From Setoptus koraiensis (lineage: Eukaryota > Arthropoda), in assembly GCA_048013815.1 (NCBI GenBank), contig CM106586.1, forward strand, positions 7,626,001 through 7,690,000: DNA of 64,000 nt, written 5' to 3'. The translations under genes and the position numbers were made by a program. Of the stretch, positions 1 through 10,950 are shown in pieces. The notes beneath the pieces are model-generated. The model saw nothing but the letters and a program-made list of their open reading frames with translations. It ran no database searches and was not told where the DNA came from. Numbering within the stretch: position 1 is the stretch's first letter; each line of letters starts with the position of its first letter.

Positions 1-925
1 TCTCTCCCGCTCTCTCGCTCGCTGGCAAACTGGCAAGACCGCTCCGGCAAGATCTGCTCTGCTTTTTGCAGTCTGCCAAAGCGATCTCGCCAGAGCGATC
101 TCGCCGGCGCGGCCTTGCCACAGCAAGCGTGATCGAGATGCGGCACAATGGCGGCCAAGTGCATGCCAAGCGCAAGTACGCAGAGAGATGCGATTGTTTG
201 ACAAGCTGCTGCGGCGGCGGCGTAGCAAATTGTTTGCCGATGTTTGTCGAGTCGCTGCTGCTGCCAACAGAAACAAACAAACGAGCTTGTGTAAGTTACA
301 TAATGTAACGACTATGCACAGTCGTTACGTAAGCTCGGCAAACAAAAACGCCTGACAACGCACTCATGCGTCGATACGGCTCATTTGTCTTGGCATCGAT
401 TGTGTCGGCGCTGCCTGGCTCGGCCACTAATGAATAGAGGCCGCCACTTATGCGACCATTGCCAGCCGCTCATGTGACGCTTTTTGGCTGTGAGACACTT
501 TTGGCCGCCTTTTGCATCTTTGTCTCTCTCGCCGCTGCCAAGACGGCGCTGGCGAGACGGCGCTGGCGAGATGCATGTGGCTGCGAGTGTGCCGGCCGGC
601 GCTCATTTCAATGTTGAGCGTGAGTGAAAAAGAAGCCGAAGTGAATTCGAAAGAAGCCGGCAGAAGCCGAGAGAAGCCGAGAGAATGGTTCGCTGGCCCA
701 GAATGTCGGACTGGAGTGTATATTTAGAATGTGAGTGGCCGTCGGCGGGCGACACTTTCCTGCTCGAATTGTTTTGACTCTTGTTTAGTCGCTCGCGCCC
801 ACTCCAATTGAGAGATTGTCGAGGTCGCGCCAAGCGAACTCGTTACAGCCCGGCAATCGGTTTAGTGCGACCAATTGCGATCGATCGGACAAAAGCGGCC
901 CGAACGAAAAGAGGATGCTACTCAC
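1..925. other. Gene-free left edge; possible intron of the Gln-rich gene
   Basis: No coding region is supported. The first bases are CT-rich. A small inverted repeat (GTAACGACT / AGTCGTTAC) sits around 303-327 beside a D-box-like site. If the minus-strand exon at 926-1167 is real, this stretch is the start of its first intron, whose next exon would lie here unrecognised or outside the window. Confidence 0.5.
295..304. promoter_or_regulatory. D-box-like site (PAR-bZIP/NFIL3 type)
   Basis: GTTACATAAT, whose complement ATTATGTAAC fits RTTAYGTAAY, the consensus known for PAR-bZIP, NFIL3/vrille and some C/EBP proteins. It is one of about a dozen such sites in the non-coding parts of this window. 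Binding is inferred only. Confidence 0.3.
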
Positions 926-1167
926 TTTTTGAAGTATCGCTTCATTGTTGGCCACTGTTGTTGCTGCGCTTGTTGCTGCTGTTGACGGTGATGTTGTTGC
1001 TGTTGCTGTTGCTGCAAATGTAGTTGCTGTTGCTGCTCTTGCTGCAAATGTAGTTGTTGCTGTTGTAGTTGTTGCTGTTGTAGTTGCTGTTGTTGTTGCT
1101 GGTGGTGGCGATCTTGGCCGTCGAAGGCCGCCGCCTCTCTGACTGGATGCTCGTCGGCGTCTCCCAT
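926..1167 (-). CDS. Candidate first coding exon of a Gln-rich protein (partial)
   Basis: The frame opens with an ATG in good context (AGAATGG) and reads MGDADEHPVREAAAF, then about 50 residues of Gln broken by Leu, His, Glu, Arg and Ala, then QQWPTMKRYFK. The frame meets a stop just after a strong 5' splice donor (GTGAGT on the minus strand, beginning at 925), so I end the exon at 926 in phase 2. The Gln run mixes CAA and CAG and has an internal 15-bp repeat ending in the Leu codon CTA. Gln-rich amino-terminal exons are common in arthropod transcription regulators, but no DNA-binding or other known domain is visible, so I name no function. The alternative is a CAA/CAG microsatellite that is open by chance. 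The regular non-Gln residues, start context and donor favour a real exon moderately. Downstream exons would lie to the left. Confidence 0.4.
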
Positions 1168-1840
1168 TCTCGCTGTTGTTGTCTTGTTGTTGTCACTGAT
1201 GCTCGCTAATTATTATTGTTGTCGTTCGTTCAGCATCCAACTGACTCACTGATTGTGTTTATTGCTGCCAACTGCTGATGATCAATTAGCATCGCTCATT
1301 TGTTGCCCGGCTCGGCTGGTGTCGGCTGATCCGGCACGGCAAGTCGCTGGTCGCTGGTCGCTTGTCAGTTGAGCTGCCAATGTCGCGTTGTCTTTGTTTG
1401 CAATTGCTAATTGATTAATTAATCACTAATTATGTCGTCGTTGTTGAGTCACAGTTTTGTCGTTGTTGTGTTGCAGTGGGCCGAGGCACGCCAATTGGCA
1501 ACGGCTCGTTGAGACGCTAGTCGACAATTGGGGCTGCTTATTGATAATTGCGGCTGCTGATTGGTGCGTCTGAGGCGTCGTCTGGCGGCCACTTGTTGTC
1601 GATGCACGGAAATTGTCGTTGTTTGATGCTGATATGACACGGTCGGCCGTGCAAACGAACTGCAAACAGATTTTGCGACTGGCGGATTTTGCGACTAGCA
1701 GATTTTGCAGATTGGGGCGCTTCGTCGCATTGTTCGGCTGTGTCAATAGCTTGCGATCGTTCACTTGCGCTGATGAATCACCGATAGCGTCGCGTTGCAT
1801 TCATATCGGCAGTCGGATGTTTCTATTTCTGTCGCTGTTT

Positions 1841-1950
1841 GTCGTGATTTGTCGCGATTCGTCGTGATTTACTATGATTTATTGTGATTTATTGTGATTT
1901 ATTGTGACTTGCTGTGACTTGCTGTGACTCGCTGTGACTTGTTGTGACTC
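1841..1950. repeat. Minisatellite, 11 units of exactly 10 bp
   Basis: Units drift from GTCGTGATTT through ATTGTGATTT to GCTGTGACTT and GTTGTGACTC. All units keep a strict 10-bp register; neighbouring units are most alike, as expected from local slippage or unequal exchange. Confidence 0.9.
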
Positions 1951-2481
1951 GTTGCCTGCGAGCTAGTAACAGCAGTTGCACAAATGGCTGAGATTTGTTT
2001 TGATTCGGTGCGCTGCGTCGCGGCCATCGACAATGACGTTTGCTGTTGCACTGTTGCGCCGCTATTATGCAACTTGTTCATTTATTGCCGGCTTGATGGC
2101 GATAAAATGGCGATAAAACGCTGATAAACGATCTTGTCAATGCGAGCTATCAATTCATATCAATCTCTCGTCGTCTTGCTGCTGCCGTTTTGTCGACACA
2201 ATCATAATGATTTGCAACGGGGCTGCACGCAGATTCGAGGCGCTGATACGCGCTGATATGTTGCTGATTTGGGCCTGATAACGATGTATGTTCACTTGTC
2301 ACCGTGTCGACGAAATAAAACAATTGCTGCTAATTGCTGCTTGATTACTGCTGAGTTGATCAATTGTTGCTCGACTGCTAATTATTGCTGAAATGCTCAA
2401 TTATTGCTGATTCGATCGATTGGCGATCGTGTCACAAATTCTTCGATTATGTTCTATTCTTCAGTTATTCTTGCCGTTGGT

Positions 2482-2541
2482 GGCGCAATTCGAGGCGCAA
2501 ATTGGGGCGCAAATTGAGGCGCAAATTGAGGCGCGGATTGT
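2482..2541. repeat. Minisatellite, 5 units of 12 bp
   Basis: Imperfect copies of GGCGCAAATTGA. It is followed 30 bp later by an unrelated 10-bp array. Confidence 0.85.
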
Positions 2542-2570
2542 CGCTCGGGCCGCGGTTCGTCGGGCCGGCA

Positions 2571-2640
2571 CAAATAGGCACAAATAGGCACAAATAGGCT
2601 CAAATAGGCACAAATACTCGCAAATAGACACAAATACGCG
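2571..2640. repeat. Minisatellite, 7 units of 10 bp
   Basis: Copies of CAAATAGGCA in exact 10-bp register; the last units diverge (CAAATACTCG, CAAATAGACA, CAAATACGCG). Confidence 0.9.
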
Positions 2641-2968
2641 CGTAGCTCCGTCTGCCGCTGACGCCAAATGCCAAATGAACCGTTATGTTGTTGTTGTCCC
2701 ACAAACGGCAACGAGAGACTCAACTTGCTCTCACGCTCTAACTTGCGCAACTCAACCTGTTTCCACCTGTTGCCCAGCATTGTGCTCGCTTACCTGTCGG
2801 ACTCAGCTCAGCCGGGGGGCGTGAGCTGTGCGCCGAGTCGGCTCGGCGGCCAGTTTGCCGTTGCCAGTGTGCACATACCGTGCATTGCACAGTCCACATT
2901 GCACGGTCCACATTGTACGGTCTGCACGCGGACGGGTGGCGCCCTCTCATGGCGCCATCTCGTGGCAC

Positions 2969-3016
2969 CGGCCCGACGGGAAAGCGGCCCGACGGGAAAG
3001 CGGCCCGACGGTAAAG
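2969..3016. repeat. Minisatellite, 3 units of 16 bp
   Basis: Unit CGGCCCGACGGGAAAG, three nearly perfect copies followed by a partial fourth. Confidence 0.9.
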
Positions 3017-3235
3017 CGGCCCACAATCAGCCGGCGGTTCGGCCCGCTGGCCCAGCAGTCATCCGGCCCGATCATAACAGTCAGCCGGCGGGATCATTGC
3101 GATGGCGGGCCACGGCGAACGGGACGGGCGAGCATGAACATAAATATACAAAGATGGCAAGCGGCGCTGACAAGATTCATAATGTTATGCTAATTGTGTT
3201 TGTTGGCCGGTGATGCCGCGCGCGCGCTGATTTAA

Positions 3236-3305
<70 letters not shown>

Positions 3306-3306
3306 G
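3236..3306. repeat. (TTG)n microsatellite, about 23 pure units
   Basis: An uninterrupted TTG run, the longest pure microsatellite of the window. It lacks the substitutions seen in the Gln-rich exon at 926-1167 and is best read as non-coding. Confidence 0.95.
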
Positions 3307-3404
3307 GTCGCACAGTCCGGCGATGGAGCGGCCGCCGGAGAAAAAATAACATTTCTCAACAATCTGGCCAAATTGAGCTGGCCGCTCAGCGCTGCTTGTG
3401 TTGA

Positions 3405-3414
3405 GTTACGTAAC
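3405..3414. promoter_or_regulatory. Perfect palindromic D-box-like site
   Basis: GTTACGTAAC, the fully symmetric form of RTTAYGTAAY. A related site, ATTACATAAC, lies at 3558-3567. Confidence 0.3.
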
Positions 3415-4615
3415 TGGCAGCGCTGGCACAGATTGGCGAAATGAATCCGACCGCAAACAAACAGATAAACAACCGCACAGAGAGAGTATGTCAATGGTCA
3501 ATGAATAGTTGTTCAATTTATCGCTGCCGACCGCTCGGCTGCGATCGGCTGCCAGATATTACATAACGGCAATATATTGGCCATAGATAGCTTTTTAGTA
3601 GTTGGTCATTGGCAGCAAGCGAGAGTCAATATGAGCGGTGTGATTTATTGTAACTGTTGCACAATGAATAACGACTGGTCGTCGCGTTTGCTCCTGTTGT
3701 TCACTCACTCGTTTCGGCCGGCCAGCCAGCCTCTTTTATGGCCACATCGGCTGACAAGTGTTGTCGCTGTCGTCGGCGCTTGCCGATATCGCTGCCGTCA
3801 TTGCATGTGAGTGTGTGGTCACTCGAGCGACTGGCCGACACAAATGCTCGCACTGGCACAAAAACTGACACTGACACTGAAACCGAAACCGAAACAAAAA
3901 CGGCCGAAATCGAGCCAGACACTCAGGCGAAATCGAGCCAGAAAAAGAGAAACAGAAATGAACGTTGCGATCCGATGCCGACCAAATGCGCGCAAACGCG
4001 ATCCGTCGAGCTGCCAGTCGATGAAATGAATTATCCGGCCACAGGCACGCTCAGGTTCATGCGCGGTGCCAACGCGCGCGTTTGATTATCATGCCAGAAA
4101 CAGTAATTAAAATTGATAAAAAACACAACGCACAGACGATGATTAATTACGGTGTCGTTGTCCAGTCCGAACCGCACACTCTGTAGCGTGCGTGCGACAC
4201 TTGTCGTTGTTGCTGTTGTTGTTGTTGCTGTTGCTGTTGTTGTCGTTGTTGTGCTGTTGTTGTCGCTGCGGTTGTTGCTGTTGTCGTTGTTGCGCTGTCG
4301 TCGCTGTTGTGCGTGTAGCCCGCCAATAACGGGTATGGCCGCCGTCGGCCATGCCCGCTATCTCAGTGCTGTGGCCCGTCAGTGCTGTGGCCAAGGTCAT
4401 CGGATGTGCTGTGTTTGATGGATGCGGTCCGGTCCGGTTCGGTCCGTTGTGCTGGCTAACGGTTTCACTGGCGGGACCGCTAATTGCGCCGCGCCGAGCC
4501 GGGCCGGCCAGCGACAGCCGACAGCCGACAGCGACAGCCGACAGCAAACAAGCTGATTCACGCAATTTTATAGACATATTTTATTGACACATAATTGCGC
4601 TACCTCGATATGGAT

Positions 4616-4657
4616 ATACAAGTTATGTAACATGCACTGATATTACATAACTTGTAT
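4616..4657. repeat. Hairpin with 15-bp perfect arms carrying two D-box-like sites
   Basis: Arms at 4616-4630 and 4643-4657 (ATACAAGTTATGTAA and its exact complement) are separated by 12 bases. Each arm contains a D-box-like decamer (4622-4631 and 4642-4651), and a third copy, GTTACATAAC, follows at 4680-4689. The arrangement could be a paired binding site for a bZIP dimer or simply a cruciform-forming repeat. Confidence 0.7.
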
Positions 4658-4799
4658 TAGTATCGGCAGTAATATTGATGTTACATAACGTACATTAATA
4701 TTGTGTTCACATTATATAGCCTGTGGCCCGTTATACTGATACCTATAAACAAGTAACAACAAGTGGCGTAGCGTGCCACGCTGCGTCACACGACGTTTG

Positions 4800-5637
4800 C
4801 ACCTGATCAGCTGAGCGCGCGACAGGTGACGCGACGCTGGCTTGGCCGGCCAACACTTGAAATGGCGACTGGCCTGATAACAGCTGACAATTGACACAAC
4901 TTGTCACAGCTGTCAACCGTCAGCTGATCGATGCATAGCTGCCGGGCCGGACCGGACCGAGCCGGACTGCCACTTGCTGTACGCAACTTTCGCTCATTAC
5001 GACACCGATCATCGCATTATGACAGCGCTCGTCATACGATGGTCGGCGCTCGTCATGAGATGGTCGGCGCGTTATCCGGCTAGCTGCGGGTGTTTCTGTC
5101 GCGTCGTTGATTGATACCGTTCGCGTCTCGTCTTATTTTGCCTACTGGCAAAATTGCCAGCATCAGCGATACCGTCAGTAACTGACAGTAACTGACGGGC
5201 GGCGAGATGCCGCTTCTGGCAGTTGGCAAATAGTTGGCCCGCAAGACAGTTGGTCAAGCCGACCGAGGAAACGCGCCAATGTGTGAGCTCACCTGTCCAG
5301 CCGAGTTGATCACACCAGCCGAGCTTATCTGACCAGTGTCGAGCTTACGCTGAGCAGGTGAGATGAGCTCATGTGGCCAGGTGAGATGAGCAGTGTTGGG
5401 CCTTTGCATGTGACCGGCAGCGATCATGGTGATGCCATGCCGCGGCGAGAGCATAGCAGCCGCCGCAGCAACAGGTGCTCTGGCAACAGCAGCACAACAA
5501 CAACAGCAACCACAGCCGTGTGACGCAATCGACGGACAGCAGTTTGGCGCTCAGCTGACCAGTGGGCAAACTGTGTTGTGAGCCGGCTGCGATGAGCCAT
5601 CGGCCAACAAAAGAAACAGAACAGGTGAGCAGACGAG
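4800..5637. promoter_or_regulatory. E-box cluster, possible enhancer
   Basis: Seven CAGGTG/CACCTG sites (4800, 4823, 5290, 5355, 5378, 5472, 5632) and five CAGCTG sites (4808, 4881, 4907, 4921, 5552) fall in 838 bp. Chance expectation for equal base use is well under one. CAGGTG is the preferred site of Snail/ZEB-type zinc fingers and some bHLH dimers; CAGCTG of bHLH proteins of the achaete-scute/MyoD type. A 21-bp tandem pair (about 5026-5068) lies inside. Enhancer function is inference from motif density. Confidence 0.4.
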
Positions 5638-6744
5638 CCAAAGGATGCGATTATGAATTATGGCCACTTACACAGGTAAATCGAGTGCGCACAGGTAAGT
5701 CACCGGTAAGAGCCGCTTGGCGCCTGGCAGCCGCTCTTCCTCCTTGTTATGTGTGAGCAGTTAAATATAAAGATATATCATCTTTGTATTTGTGAATGAC
5801 TTGCTCTACTCGCATCTGATGACGCAACATGCTGTTGCAGCCCATTTGGACGCTGTGGCGCAGTTGCGATTGCACTGCGTTCGGCGCTCCGGGGTAATCG
5901 AGACCAAACTGCATGATAACGAGCCCTTTATCGAGGTCAGCCGGCCCGAAGCGAGCCACGCCGGCCGCCGGAGCCGTCCGCTGTGGACGGCCGCTGCAGC
6001 CGGGCGCCCGAGCTGGCCGCTGTAGCCCGAGCTGGCCGCTGTAGCCGGAGCCGGCCGCTAGGGAGCGCTCCATCGTGCCGGCAACAGCGTGATGCGCGGC
6101 CCGGACGAGTGCCGGCCGGAATCGGACGGGTCGCAGCAGAGTCAGCGCACAGACGCTGACTGGCGGACACGGCCACTCATCACTGGTCGCCCCGGCGACC
6201 AGTCGGGACGGATTGCGAGCCGACAATTATCGTTCAATTCAATTTCTATTCAAGGCGCCACACGGCATGCACAGTGGTCGTGTGTGCGCAATTGAAAATT
6301 GAAAATTAATTCGCAACTACTCTTTTCGGCCAACTTTTCATTGCTGCAGCCACTCTGACCACTCTGACCACTCTGGCCACTTTGGTCACTTTTGCCGCAA
6401 AGCAGCCGGACGGACTGGCTGCGATGGGCACCGAAGCGTTCACTGGTTGGCAGTGGCGCGCCAGGGCCGTGATTACCGCTGATTAGCTGACATTAGCTTG
6501 CTGCAAGAGCGCATGAGAGCGAATTGAGAGCCAATGAAGCGTCATCGTTCGCCAGGTGAAATCAACGAGCAGCAGAGTGTGTTTGTTTATATCGGTTTGC
6601 TGTGTTGCGCAACATGGCATCTCGGCATATATGAGCGTTGGCCGACAGCCAGTTATAAACAAACATCCTAATGAGTTATGACCGACTTGACCGTGATGCT
6701 TGTGGCATCTTTTTTGCCCGCTGACACTGTTGCGCAATGCCTAA

Positions 6745-6769
6745 TGAGCCATCTCACTGAGATGGCTCA
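6745..6769. repeat. 25-bp palindrome
   Basis: TGAGCCATCTCA, one central base, then its exact reverse complement TGAGATGGCTCA: 12-bp perfect arms with a 1-base centre. Confidence 0.85.
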
Positions 6770-7149
6770 CTGAGATCTCAGGTGCGAGCGATTGGCCGTC
6801 AGCGAGCAAGTCAAGTTTGTTGTCTCGTTAGTTGGCTTGTTGTCCGCGGCGACCGACCGGCCGCCACTTGTGACTCACAAGTTGTGAGCGAAGAGTTGCC
6901 GGCCCGACCGACAAGCGAGCGAGCGAGCGAGTGATTTCCATGGGCAACAACTCTCACAGTTGGCCGACAATTGGCCCGTCTCCATGGCACCATGGCCAAT
7001 GGGCAGCATCATGCAACCATTATCACGGCCAGCCGATAGCCGCTCGGCGCTGATTAGCCGGCGCTGATTAGCCCTGATTGCAGCCCGTCGAAGCTGCATG
7101 CTGATGCTGCATGTACCTGTTGTATCGTCATCACATTACCGCATCTCGT

Positions 7150-7266
7150 TAGGCGTCGTCGTCGTCGTTGTTGCTGTTGTTGCTGTTGTTGTTGCTGCTG
7201 TTGTTGCTGCTGTTGTTGCCGCTGTCGTTGTTGTTGCCGCTGTCGTTGTTGTTGTTGTTGTTGTTC
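7150..7266. repeat. GTT/GTC/GCT triplet tract
   Basis: Interrupted triplet repeat of the GTT/GCT type, with a GTC-rich start. All frames are low complexity and no splice signal or start supports coding. Confidence 0.8.
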
Positions 7267-7744
7267 GATGGCGGTGCTCGGCGCCGGTGAGCGTCACACC
7301 GAGCCGCATCAAGGCCGCAAATCGCCGGTCGCCACTCATTATCGCAAGCGCCGAGACAGCTAATGAGCGACCACTCATTATCATTAGCCACTCAAACGGC
7401 CCATGTTGGCTCGGCATCAGGCCAGCCGACACCGGCAAGCCTGTTTTCAATAACACCGCACACAACAGGCGATTATCCGCAAAAAGTCTGGCAAAAATAT
7501 CCGCAAAAAGCACACATATAAACATGACAGTGTCTGGCCAAGCGGCCGCCGACTCAACCCGAGTGTCATAACGATAATTGGCGCGCTTCATTATCCCAAT
7601 TCAGTTGTTGCCGCCATTAAAATTAATGAAAGCTATTCAATTCGAGCCAATTGCTCTCTGTTTGCTTTCAGATATTTCACCTCCACATTTCTCGTCCGCC
7701 AGCACAACAAACGGCGCTCTCTCTTCGAGCTTCTGTCGCCGCAG

Positions 7745-7801
7745 AATCGGCGACCGTCCGAAAAATCGGCGACCGTCCGAAAAATCGGCGCCCGTCCGAA
7801 A
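7745..7801. repeat. Minisatellite, 3 units of 19 bp
   Basis: Unit AATCGGCGACCGTCCGAAA; the third copy has one difference. Confidence 0.9.
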
Positions 7802-7944
7802 AAGCCGTTTCACGTTTCGCAGGCTCACTCCGGCCGCTCGTCCCAGAAATCGTCCAGTTCGCGTCAGCCCGAACTCCAACAATTGGCGTCGCTCTGATCT
7901 CGTTTCCGTCTGCGCATCGTTCTCTTGAGTCGACGGTCGACATG

Positions 7945-8040
7945 CGAAATTTTCTTTCAAAAATTTCCTTTTAAAAATTTTCTTTCAAAGATTTCCCTTT
8001 GAAAATTCTCCCTTGAAAATTCTCCAAGGAAAATTCGCCT
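7945..8040. repeat. AT-rich degenerate repeat
   Basis: Imperfect reiterations of words like AAATTTTCTTTCAAA and GAAAATTCTCC. Units are too diverged for a firm period. Confidence 0.6.
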
Positions 8041-8310
8041 GAATCAACCAAATTTTCGCCTGGCTCAACATTGAAACAGAATTTTCTCTGAATATTCAGC
8101 CGATGATTTTGTGACGGCCCCTTCGTCGTCGCACTGCTCGTCGCCGTCGAAATGAGTATCAATGGCCAATTTGCTTTTCGAGCCTCTCCAAACGCCGCCA
8201 TTCTGCTGCACACGCCAAAATGAATGTGGGTGAAAAAAAAGTGACCGGAAACGAGAATACAAGTAGCAAGTGAGCTGCCTATTTTTTGTTGCTTCTGGCG
8301 CTCATCATCA

Positions 8311-8343
8311 ATTATCGTGTCACATTTGACACTGCGATAATTA
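8311..8343. repeat. Bulged hairpin
   Basis: AATTATCG then TGTCA pair with TGACA and CGATAATT across a short loop, with a three-base bulge on the right arm. Confidence 0.5.
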
Positions 8344-9188
8344 GTCAGTGTCGGCGGCACAGTAAACTGGCAACATTTCAAAATGTAGCCATTTCGAGCC
8401 GTTAAATTGATGACTCAGGTGCCAGTTTACAGCGAGAGAGATAAATGGTCTAAGCGCGCTCATAGTTTAAGTGTTTGCCGTGGCACCTTCGCAAAGTAGC
8501 ACCGTTTTGCGGAATACGCCACAGAAAAATCGCCGGACGATACCCGCTGAGGCTATTATATTATCGCCAGACTACTGTTGCCAATCAGAGAGATCATCAA
8601 CGGGTTTACAAGTGGAGCAAGCCGAGTGGCCGACGAGCCGATCGCGCCGGCCGCAAAACAAGTGCAAGTTGAGGCTGCCAGAGAGAGGCCAAAATAGTTC
8701 AATGGAACACCGTTGAAGCATAAATAGCCGGCTGGCATTTCCATTCTCGTCTGATTAGCTGCAGCTTATAAATTCAATTCAATCCGATTCGATGCGGCTA
8801 ATCTCATTTAAGCCCACACTGTGCCGCGGAGCCGGTGTGTGTTGTGGCTAAAAAGGTTTAGGCCAGAGTTGTCTCCGAATCGGACACTCCGACGATATCT
8901 GCACACAATATATCTGGCGAGCTGCTTATAGGAGGAACTGGCCTGTCTGTCATGATAACAACAGATAATAATAGACGCCGAGGCTCAAACTTTGAGCAAC
9001 TCCGCGCTCGCTGATGATGGCTGATTATTCATGAGTGAATATCGCAACAAAAATATGAATATAATGATCAGATTATTTGTTTGACAGATCAACATGATGG
9101 AACGCAATGAAGAGAGATACGAGGTCGACGAATGGATAATCACGCCCTTTGGCCCGTTGATTGAGAAATGGCAAGCGGGCCGAGAGGG

Positions 9189-9262
9189 GCAAAAAGAGCA
9201 AAAGGAGCAAGGGAGCAAAAGAAGCAAAAGAAGCAAAATGAGCAAAATGAGCGAAAGAGCAG
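9189..9262. repeat. Minisatellite, about 8 units of 8-9 bp
   Basis: Purine-only type units such as AGCAAAAGA and AGCAAAATG. The plus-strand translation is a Lys/Ser/Arg repeat, which I take as a by-product. Confidence 0.8.
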
Positions 9263-9442
9263 CGAGAGCGGCCAGAACGTTTCTCGGCGGACTTTTCTAG
9301 GTCAAACTGTTTGCTGAAGCCATATCATAAATAGCATCGCCGCACAGCTGATTTCTGACAGGTGACCCAAGAGCGGTGGTCTTTGTCTTACATTGCGTAA
9401 TATTAATACGACGCCGGTTGTTGCGTTGCGGCTGTTGAATGG

Positions 9443-9497
9443 CAACTGGACATCAACTGGACATCAACTGGACATCAACTGTATATCAACTGGATAT
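9443..9497. repeat. Minisatellite, 5 units of 11 bp
   Basis: Unit CAACTGGACAT, with the last two copies changed to CAACTGTATAT and CAACTGGATAT. It is followed directly by a CAA/CGG-type triplet tract to about 9575. Confidence 0.9.
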
Positions 9498-10164
9498 CAA
9501 CGGCAACAACAACGGCAACAACAACGGCGACAGCAGCAGCAGCAACGACAGCAACGACAAGCGCAACAACGGCGCCATTTGTAGACCGATACGAGTGAGC
9601 AAATTGAGCCAACCATTTAAATGAGTGATAGCCGCGAATATTAATGTCCAGTGGCCGTTGACGATACACACAACGGCACACACATACTTACGTAACGCAT
9701 ACACAGACAGCAACGGCATAAGCTCGGCATTATCGCATCAGCATGACAATTGTGATGATGCGAGAATTACGTGACGCAACCAGATCAATGCCAAAAATGG
9801 TTGCGCCATGCGAGTGCCCGAGGACACAAACGCTGGACATTGCTGCGAAATGAGTGAGTGAATCCAATTCACTTCTGTCCGGCTAGACTCACACTGACAT
9901 TGACTCAAACACCGGATTAGCTCGCCCGTTGATGCCGGCCATTCTAGTCAACAGGCCAAGCTAGTCAGCAGGCAACCAACGTCAAATATCGTCGGCGACA
10001 AGTGTCGGCAGGTGACGACGTCGAGGCTGCTGCACGGTGACACAAGCAACAGGTGAAATGATACTATCAATATGATAGATGCTCATCATGCCAGTTAATC
10101 GCCAACGAGCGTATCTCTAAATCTCTCGAGTCACCTCATTCAACTTGATCGTCAGCTGAATCAT

Positions 10165-10189
10165 TCAAGTGTCAGCCTGTGACACTTGA
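10165..10189. repeat. Hairpin, 10-bp perfect arms, 5-base loop
   Basis: TCAAGTGTCA and TGACACTTGA flank GCCTG. Confidence 0.75.
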
Positions 10190-10385
10190 TCCTGCCAGAG
10201 CCTCTCGGTATAAAACTTTTATCTTGGTCGTTTCTTTTTGGCGCAGTGAGTCGCCCAAACAACTGCCCTTGCCAGTCTCGTTGCCACTCGATGCAACCGG
10301 GCTGCATTGAGCGCTCATTATCTGCGCTCACTATCTGCCGACGTGCAAGGCTCACCCGCAAACCTGCGAACCCGCTAACTGTGTT

Positions 10386-10450
10386 CTGGCGAAATTCCGG
10401 CGAGTTCCCGGCGAGTTCCTGGCGAGTTTCTGGCGAGATTCTGGCGAGAT
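10386..10450. repeat. Minisatellite, 6 units of 11 bp
   Basis: Units of the form CTGGCGAGTTT / CCGGCGAGTTC in strict 11-bp register; the sixth copy is one base short. Confidence 0.9.
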
Positions 10451-10815
10451 CGATGGCTACTGCTGCGCACAGTTTCAAGGTCTGCGCATCAATCGCATGT
10501 GATGGCCACTTTACGTGGGCGCTTGCGGCTGCCGCAGAGGGTGGCTGCCGCCAAGTGTGGCCCGGCCGCGAGCTGCTGCTCGGCTCGAGCGGCTCGAGCG
10601 GCTCGAGTTGGCGCAAGTCAATTGGTCAATAATGCAATAATTGCAACATCGTGGCTGAGAGCCTCAGGTGAGAGCTCTCCAAACGACGGCCGGCGACCTA
10701 GTGGAACCAATCGGAATATGCTGCGGTGTCAGCAACTTGCAAGGGCCAACTGCTAAGCCGAGTGTTTGCACTGAAAAAATTATCTCGTTATTATCATCTA
10801 AGACTCGATTCGTGC

Positions 10816-10840
10816 GTGTGTGTGTGTGTGTGTGTGTGTG
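10816..10840. repeat. (GT)12 microsatellite
   Basis: A pure dinucleotide run, shortly before a 17-bp minisatellite. Confidence 0.95.
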
Positions 10841-10878
10841 GCGACCGAGAGCGTCGCCGAGGCGAACAAGCGAGAGAA

Positions 10879-10950
10879 GCGAGAACGGCGAAGGAGCGAG
10901 AACGACGAAGAAGCGAGAACGACAAAGAAGCGAGAACGGCCAAGAAGCGA
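10879..10950. repeat. Minisatellite, 4 units of 17 bp
   Basis: GCGAGAACG recurs at 10879, 10896, 10913 and 10930, with a diverged copy at 10947. A 17-bp period changes frame each unit, which argues against the long open frame across it being a real gene. Confidence 0.9.

Larger units (their letters stand above)
1168..4799. other. Gene-free stretch rich in short tandem arrays
   Basis: No frame here has the composition of a conserved protein; the open frames are low-complexity translations of CAA/GTT-type repeats. The content is several in-register minisatellites, a long TTG run, a GTT/GCT-rich tract around 4200-4310 and three D-box-like sites near 4.62-4.69 kb, listed separately. Confidence 0.5.

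Noticed and set aside
5600-5760. CAGGTAAG/CAGGTGAG words as splice donors of an unseen gene
   Set aside because: The upstream frames are short and featureless, and CAGGTG is already over-represented here as E-boxes.
7098-7591. Val- or Thr-rich frames on both strands
   Set aside because: They are translations of the GTT/GTC/GCT tract.
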